Of a DNA stretch of 30,377 bases, positions 18,601-27,600 are shown piece by piece. Below the pieces are notes generated by a model. The model was not told the origin of the DNA. It did not search any database and worked only from the letters and a program-made list of their open reading frames with translations. Origin of the DNA: a virus. How positions within the stretch are numbered: position 1 is the stretch's first letter; the number at the start of each line of letters is the position of its first letter. The DNA is taken from IMG/VR virus record IMGVR_UViG_3300030333_005390, positions 1 to 30,377 of that record, one strand, 5' to 3'. The translations under genes and the position numbers were made by a program.

Positions 18601-21600
18601 TAGGAACTGTCAATGTCATAATACCTGTATTAGGTTTGTATGTAGCACCATTGACCTTATACTCTTCACCATATGTTTCTAATACTTCTACAGCAGCATT
18701 ACCAGCTGGGTCACCAGATCTAGGATATGAATGCACTGAAGCATTATTATCCATGTCACATGTAAAGTTAATAGAGTTGGTAATTAATCTAAGGAATGTA
18801 CCCTCTGTATGATTATGTGATCCAACATCCATTACTAAATCACCAGTACTGGAATCATACTCAGCATGTGATATATCGTATGCAATTGTAGGAGCAGGTC
18901 CAACATTAACTGTGAAAGTATTAACAGTAGCAGACTCACCACTTGCTAAAGCATTACCACCTTGAATACCAAATCCAGCATAGTTTGCAGAAGCAAATAT
19001 ACCACTACCACCTGTCAATCCAGTATATCCAGAAGGTGTAGTTGCAGATCCTTGAGCAACACCATCAATCCAAAGTTTAACAGCACCAGCACCAGCAGTT
19101 AGATTACCACCAATCTGGATTTGGAATACAATCTCATGATCTCCATCATCAAAGTATTGTGATAAATTAGAGATTTGTAAATCTAATAATGCTAATCCAT
19201 TATCACTAGAAGTGTTAGCACCACCAGCATAACTGTTAGATCCATCACCAGCACGAAGTCTTAAATATGTGCCACCGTCTCTAATACCAAACCATACACC
19301 AGATGTTGAATCTCCAGCTTCAAATAGACATGCATCTATTGGAGAAGAAGGTAATTTTGTTACAAGTCTGAATACAGCATCTTCACCTGTTACTAATCCT
19401 GTACCAGTATCTGTTGTAGAAATCTTATCTTCACCCAACTTAAATGATCTAGTCATTAAGTTATTATATTCACCTGTAACAGGACCATCGAAGGTAACAT
19501 TTAATAGTGAAGTTGTGGGTTTAGGCACAGCATCATAGAATCTCTGATCAACTGTCCAACCAGCATCATTAGTAATGACCTGACCCTTCATTGCACGGAT
19601 CGCATATTCCTTCGCTTTATTAATAATCCAATTAGTTTCAGCAGATGCGTTAGTAACGTGGTCTAAATTACCATTATATGTTGTATAGAATTCTGACGCA
19701 TATTGCATCCAGTTTGTACCACCATACTTAAGATTCCATACCATTGATCTGATGATATCAGTAACGTCATGGACACAGTTAACAGGTCCACCAGGAATTG
19801 CTAAGTTTGGATATTGTACTAAACCAGCAGCAACTGCTTGCTCTGCAATATATCTGATGTTTCCATCAATAGCATCACCACATTGTTTGTAAATATAATC
19901 TTTAGGATTCTGATTATAAGTTTGTACTGGAATGCTCTGTAAAGACTCTCCGTCAACATAATCTCTACCAAATGCATTACGCATTGTCATTGTAACTACA
20001 TCCCTAAGGATCTTAATTACAGTTATAGATGCTTCCCACTCACCCTCAACATGCTTAAGTGAATTATCTTCAGGCTCAATATAGAGTTTAGCAGCATCAA
20101 TAGTCTTCTCATTACAATCAAAACGAAGGTCATGTACCATCGCTTCAATCATATCTAATACGTCATCTTCACAGTTAACATGACCACCAGGAATTTGTAG
20201 ATTCTCATACTTAGAAAGATCATTCATTGTTGAAACAACTTCCTTAGCAATGATTGCTCTATTATTCCAAAGTAGATCAGCAGCATCTAAGTATCTGTCA
20301 TTATTTGCTCTTTGAGAAGTAGTAGGATATCCTTCACTATCGATAACAATTTCAGAATCTCTATATGCAGTTCTAGCAGTCCATTGAGGAATATAATACT
20401 CTTCTTGTGCCCAACCAGGTACGTTAAGTGCATTACCATCATTATCTAATAAACCAGAAGCAACTTCACCAGGTGACAATAGAAGGTTATTAACTGCCTT
20501 CATTGAAAGCATCTTAGCAAAATCAAGAGCATCATTCAATGCACTTAATTCATGCTCAACATGAAGTATATTATCTTGAATATCAAGATATTGAGTTATA
20601 ATTCTCTGAGTTTGATAATTGCCTCCTGTAGCAAGGTCAGCAATTACAGCAGGAATAATATGTGTTTTAATATCATTCTTACAACCAGCAGATCCTGTAC
20701 CAGGAATCTCTAGGAAGTCGTAAGTTACAGTATCAATTTCTGCTTGATACTTATCCTGAATGTATCCTTCTGTTTCCTCAGCAATATAATCTCTATTCTT
20801 CCAAAGTTGGAATCCACCTTCTCTAAATCTTTGCTCATTAGGTGAAATAACCATAAGCAAATCAGTACCAAGAGTATCAATTGTATCTTGTACTGCTTGT
20901 GATGCAGGAGATGAGAAATTATTAGGTATTCTATATCTTGTAGTATATGTGCCTGTTAAAGTTGAACTAGTTGTAGTGATTATCTCCTTAGCAAGTTTTA
21001 ATACTTCATTCCATGTATAAAGTGACTGAAGTATCTCTTGACCAATAAAGTTTAATTCACCACCAACACTCATATAAGTCCTTGCAGCAAATAGAGTATG
21101 GTAGTTACCATCTTCTCTTAAGTCCTTAACAATAGCACCAAGGATATAATCCTTAGTATCTCTGATACATGTATCAGTACCACCGTAGCTATTATTTTGT
21201 GGATCATCACCTTTAATATTGAAATCACTGAATGCTGCCTTCATTCGACCTACTGCTTCTTCAGCAATGTAAGCACCGTTAAGGTCGATGATATCAGCAC
21301 AGTCTCTATACTCCTGACGACCTAGATCAACGTCCTCAGTTATAACAGCTAAGTTAGCATAATCAATAGTCTTAGCAGTTGCAGAAGATGATCTCTGACC
21401 ACTATAAGTTGCATAGGTTTCAGTAGTAGAAAGTATAAATGGTGCTTCACCATCTAAACCAAATACGATATTTTGTTGACTATAATCAACTTGAGTAGGT
21501 GCTTGGAATCCAGTTGTATAATCACCAACACCCTTCTTAATAACGATGTTATCAATATGACCATCCCACTTATTAGCACCGTTGAAATCTTGTCCAATAT

Positions 21601-24600
21601 ACAGAGCAGCATATAGGTAATCATTAGTATCAACATAGTTACCACCAAGTTGAGCACCATTGATATACAACTGAGTAACACCAGATGATCTACTTACAGC
21701 AATGTGCATCCAAGTACCAGTTGTTGTAACTACGTTACCACTAGTAATACCTAATGTAGTTCCATTATAAACCTTAATTGCTTGTTGATCTTGAATAATT
21801 CTTAATCCTTGAGTAGCACTCAAACGACGGAAGTCAAATAAGCATTGAGATTGTGTATTAGTGCCAGCACGGAACCAACCTTCTATTGTGAAGTCTCCTG
21901 TACCAAAAGCGAAATCTTCGGAAGCAGGTGCAGTTAATGAATGATTAGTAGGAAGATATATTGACTTAGTGCCACTTAATTCTGCCTTCTTAACAATTAC
22001 ACTTTGAGTGCAATTAGTAAAGGTTAAAGTAGAGTTAGTAATATATTCACCAGCAGTGAATGTACCAGTAACAGGACCAGCGAATAACCACTTAAGACCA
22101 GAGTTAACACCTAATGCTTGGAATAATGCTCCAGATGTCATACCCTTAATCTGGTTACCAGTTATAAACTGTCCAGTGCCCTTATCCTTATATCCAATCT
22201 TAGTTGTCCTAACTGTTTCATTAGCAACAAATGTACCATCTGAAATAGATGATAGAGCATTAACATTGTTAAGATTACCAGCAGTCATTGCTGTAGTTGC
22301 AATTGCTCTTAAAGTGTCAATATAAGACTTGACATTAGCACAATTGTTAATATCTTGATTATTACCAGATGCATAGTTTGCATCGTATCTGTTAGCAGGA
22401 GCAACACCACCAGAGTAAGTAGTAGGATCATTAAGGTTATATCCAACCCCAGATAGATCCTTCCAATACATTAGGTTGTTGATTGCTCTATGCATCAATG
22501 TACCAGCAGCAGTGAATGCATGGACTGCTTCTGCCTCTTCACCAACAATACCGTTAGTTAGAGGGACACCAGCGTCATCGAAGAATTTTTTAGTAAACTC
22601 AACTGTATTATAGTTACCACCTTGTCCAACATCATTAGCAATAGCATCAATCATGTATCCAAGGTCTCTTCTGCACTTCTCTTGATGTGGTGAATATGTA
22701 CCTTGTGTTTCAGCAGGAAGATCATTTAGACTTGCATTATTCAATACTTCATCAATAAATTCATGTAAAGTATCGATAGCAGCTTGTACGTCTGTGCAGT
22801 TTGCAGGATCGGCATTATTAGTGTTTGTACCAGAAGTACCGTAATTATCGTTAGGTGATGGGTCAGCAGTGATTGTAAGGTCTTGATATGCAGTCCAAGA
22901 GTCACCAGAGTTAACAGCGTTGATTGTACCTGAATAACCGTTTGCAAGTGCAACTTTCATCCTATCTCTTGCCTTTTCAAAGGCAAAACGAGTTTCAGCA
23001 GATTGAGCACTTACATAAGTGAATGTTCCGTTAGTATCGAAGAATTGTTGACAGAATTTACGAGAATATCGGTTTCCACCAGCATAGATGTCAATAGAGA
23101 CTGCATCAACGAAAAATTCAATATCTCGCTTACATTTCGCATCTGAAGGAATTGAAGATGAAGGATATTGAGTTTTCATGTCATCAAACGCCATTCCAGC
23201 AATTAATGACTTATTCTTCTGTATAAAGCGATATGCGTCTTTAAATCTACTCCAAGAGTTAGTAATAACGTCAGATGGGAAATAATAATCAGGATAGTCA
23301 ATTGCAATTGCAGCTTCTGCAAAATCGATGATTTCTTGCTTATTATTGGAAATATTCCGTTTTGCATCAAGATATCTGTTTGCAGCATTTCCGTGGAAGG
23401 TAGATCTTGGATTTCCGAAGAATGCCTTCTTATTACGAAGAATCATGCCTTCAGCAAGCACTCCACCTGTTAATTGAGAATATTCAACTTCTGTAGTCCT
23501 TACTTCTTCAAAATTCAAGAAGTCAGCGTTAATTCTGTTTGAAGAATCATAAAGCTTAGTAGGAGTGATAGAAGAAGCAGAAATATCATCTAAGATCACG
23601 TTAGGGTTAGTTAGACTAACTAAACGCTCAAAGAGTAATCCGAAGAAGGTTGTGCCTCGGTTAATGACCAATGTATCAACAACTTCATTATTAATTGGAT
23701 CACTGTAAGGAGCGATGTATGTAATCTGGCCTGCAATCTTAGACGAGGCAGAATATATGAATTCATTAAGTCTGAGATCGAATATACCAGTCTCGAATCT
23801 AGGAGTACCTGAAGTCTTACTTACAACGACTCTATCAGTAACATTACCATCAGTATCTACGTTAGTCTCTTCAATGTAAGCAGTATCACCTTCAAGGTTA
23901 GTAATACCTTCACCAAATCTGAATATGGTAGGACTGTTAACTAAGGTAACTGATTCTACCAATGCAGCGAATAATTCGCCTCTCTTAATTTGCTCATTGA
24001 GCTGGAAGGATCCACCAGTTATATTAATAACATCGATATGGTTGGTACCAGAATCAATAACAGTAGCAACAACGTCAGATTGTGCTCCCTGAACCTGCTG
24101 TCCTATTGTTGGGAAGATACCATAGTTTGAAGTACCAAATCCATCATAAAGTGCAATTCTATAGATTGGTGTAGGAGTAATTCCTAAGATTCTATAGTTA
24201 ACTTTGGAAGGTGGTTTTGGTGGCTCATCAAATACTAAGTTACCACCAACAATCTGATAAGATTCACCAGGTGCCTGAATAATACCATTCAGAGTTATCA
24301 TCAACTGGTCTTGCTTAACGATTACAGTTTCACCCTCAACAGTAATTGGGAATGACTTCTTAATACCATCAAACTGATCTTCAACACTATCAAGTTTCTT
24401 AACGATAGAAGTTAAGATTTCCTCAGAAGATGTCAAACGCTTCTTACGGAAGAGAACCTCTGTATTGTTGTAGTCAGTATATATTGGTTGTGCAGCACCG
24501 AATGATGTAATCTGGTTTACATTACTATAGTTGTTAATGTTAACCTGTTTAGTAAACTCAGTACCGATCTTACGTCCAGATACGTCCTTACCACCAGTAA

Positions 24601-27600
24601 GTTGTAACTGACCAAACATATTGAAACCAGCAGGGTGGTTATTTTCTAAGACCTGAGTCTTCCACTCTGTGATAGGAATTTGTGATTGTACAACATATGA
24701 GAAGTTTTGATAGAAGAAACTATCTTGAATCTTCTGGACAATCTCAGATGGTTTACCAACGTCATCAATAAATCGGCCTGGTGTCTTCGTTAGGGAGCCG
24801 ATATTTAACACACCACGTGCTATTGAGAAGTTATCGATAACACCAGATGCTTTAGATATCTCACCTGTTACCTTCTCACCTTCTGCCCAGTCACCAGTGT
24901 AATCAACGATCTTAAGAATCTTAGGACCAATCTGCCAACCAGTGTTAGTAGAGACTTTACCTCTTGCAGTTGCAGTCTCAACATTAGATCCTTGGAATAC
25001 ATCTTCTCCTTCTAAGAAACGAGATGTTTCAACAACAGCAGTTGCTTTACCACCGAATACCTCAGTTAAAAGTGTCTGTCTACCAGATCCTTGAGTTAGG
25101 AAAGTAACGTAAGATCCTGCTAATGCAGATGCTTGAGTAAGACCAAATCTTAATTGGTCAGATTCTAGACCAGCTGCCTCACCAGCAATAGCATAGTAAA
25201 TCTGTCCTTCAACCAAACTGGTTAAACCTGCGGTAGATGGTTTTGGTAATTCACCTTCTGTGCTACCAATATCATCAGATCTAAATTGGACTTCTGCACC
25301 AGAGGTTATACCATGTGGGAAGTTAAACTGTAGATAGTTAAGGTCTAAGTTAACAACGTAGTTAAATTCTGATTTTAGAGTAACTGTTGGTTCGGATGAA
25401 TATCCAGCACCACTGTTTTTAATAATGATCTCACTAAGACGATTGTTTTTAACAACTGCTTCTGCCTCAGCACCAGATCCACCACCACCTTCAATTACAA
25501 CAGCAGGAGTTGAAGTATAACCAGCACCTGGGTCAGTTATCTTGATCTCGGAAAGTATTGAAGTATTGAATAACTGAAGGTTAACTGGGAAGGTAATTTC
25601 AGGTTTCAGTGTATAGTCATGTGAATAACCGAAACCAAATTCATTATTCTTAAGTCTCTTAATCTTACCAATATTTGTACCTGTTAGGAATACAGATGCA
25701 CCAGATCCTTCAGAAGGAATAACAACAGTTACAGATCCACCAGAACCTGCTAATGTAGATCCTAAGATTCCTGGAATAGCATCGATATCAATAGATGCAG
25801 TAGTATATCCTTTACCTGGATCTGCTACAGCAGCACCAGTGATTGTACCTGATCCAACAGTATCATCAAACTCAACAGTAATAGTTGCTTTACCACCTTC
25901 ACCGTCACCTGCAACAGGGACTTCATAGTAAACACCTGGAGCATATTCAGTACCACCATCATTAACTACAATTTTCTCAATCTGTCTGAATGATGCAATA
26001 TCACTAATGATAGGTAACTTCTGATAGAAACCACCTGGAGATACTAATTTAATAGTATTGATAGGTCCAACTGCTCTCGTAGAAGTAGTTGAATAGTATG
26101 AATAAACCTGATCAAATTCATCTGTACCAACTTCAGCATTAGTCTTTTCAGGTTCCTTAAGTAATTGGAATCTAAACTCAGTATCAGTTATAACTTCAGC
26201 AACTGAGAATGTGCCTTCATATGGAGTTGTGATAACATCAATGAATGAATTCTCACCAACTGGAGAATCATCACCAGTCCTAGATGGGTCAAAGTAATAG
26301 GAGATATTAGTTACATCACCCAATACAGAGAATTTAACAAATGGGTAGTTTCCAGCACCTAGAGGAACACCTGGAGTACCTTCTCTTGTTATGTTATTAA
26401 ATGAGTATTCTAGTTTGTACTGGTTGTCTTGTGAGAATGACAAGTAGTAGTTAAGGTTTGAAGTATCAGATACATCAAAGACATACTGATGATTTCTAGT
26501 AAACTCTAGGGTTGGGTGCTTCGCATATATGTTAACACTAGCAATAGCGTTATTGTTAAATGCTGGCTCACTTACAGCAGTTGATCTAATACCAAGTGTA
26601 TATTCCCTAGATCCAATTACCTGATCAATAAAGAATGATCCATTGAATTGATCACCTTGGAATCCTTCAGAGAAGATGATATCACCTACTTTAAATCCAT
26701 GAGGAGAATTTGATGTAAAGTATACTAAATTGGTGTTATTAACAGCATTTCTAATAATATCTTTTTCAAGACGGACAGTAACACGAATCTTCTTAACAGA
26801 AGCAAATCCAGAGATCTCTACACTCTTACGATCCTCTGCCTCAGTAATATTACCAGCATTGATAGAAACAACATCTTCTGGAATGTATAGTGAACCAGGT
26901 TGAATCTCTACAATCTGAACTGTATAGTTATTACCTAAATCATATGGAAGTGTCCTAGCATAAGTAGCGATTGATTCTGATGTAGATACATGATCCCATG
27001 TTACACCACCATCAGATGCAGCACCAGTAGTATGTGTTGGAGGAGTTGTACCAGATACACCAGCACCACCAGTTGCCACCTCATATACATTTAACTTATG
27101 CCATACTCTTTGTCCTACAACATATAACTTACCATTATCCCACTCAGGCATATCTTGATTAAGATATTGAGGCATTGGATATGGATGTTGAGTAAGATCA
27201 ACAGTAAACTTACCTGCATCATCTATGAATACCCAGTTAATAAGACCATCACTTACAACACCACCAGTATGGACTGGAGGAATTGTACCAGTAGTACCTG
27301 TGCCTTGTGACTGGTATATCTTCTTATCATAGTATCTCTGCTCACCAACAGTTACAGATACACCTGCTGCCCAAGGGATTTCAGGTTCTTCAACTTGGAA
27401 ATATGTACCAGCAATCTGGTTTACATCACCAACATCAGTCTTAAATCTATCTGTATTATTGAAGTTACCATATATCTTACCAACCTTATATTTGTTACCA
27501 ACCCCACGGTCTTCCTCTAAAATTGCATTCTCATTAGGCACCTCAACGATAGTACCATATGCACTAACAATATCTTGTCCACCTGCATTGGTAGTAAACT

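Noticed and set aside
10390-18875. CRISPR-like or non-coding tandem repeat
   Set aside because: Repeats are spaced irregularly by multiples of three, diverge strongly at DNA level and are conserved as protein, so they are coding units.
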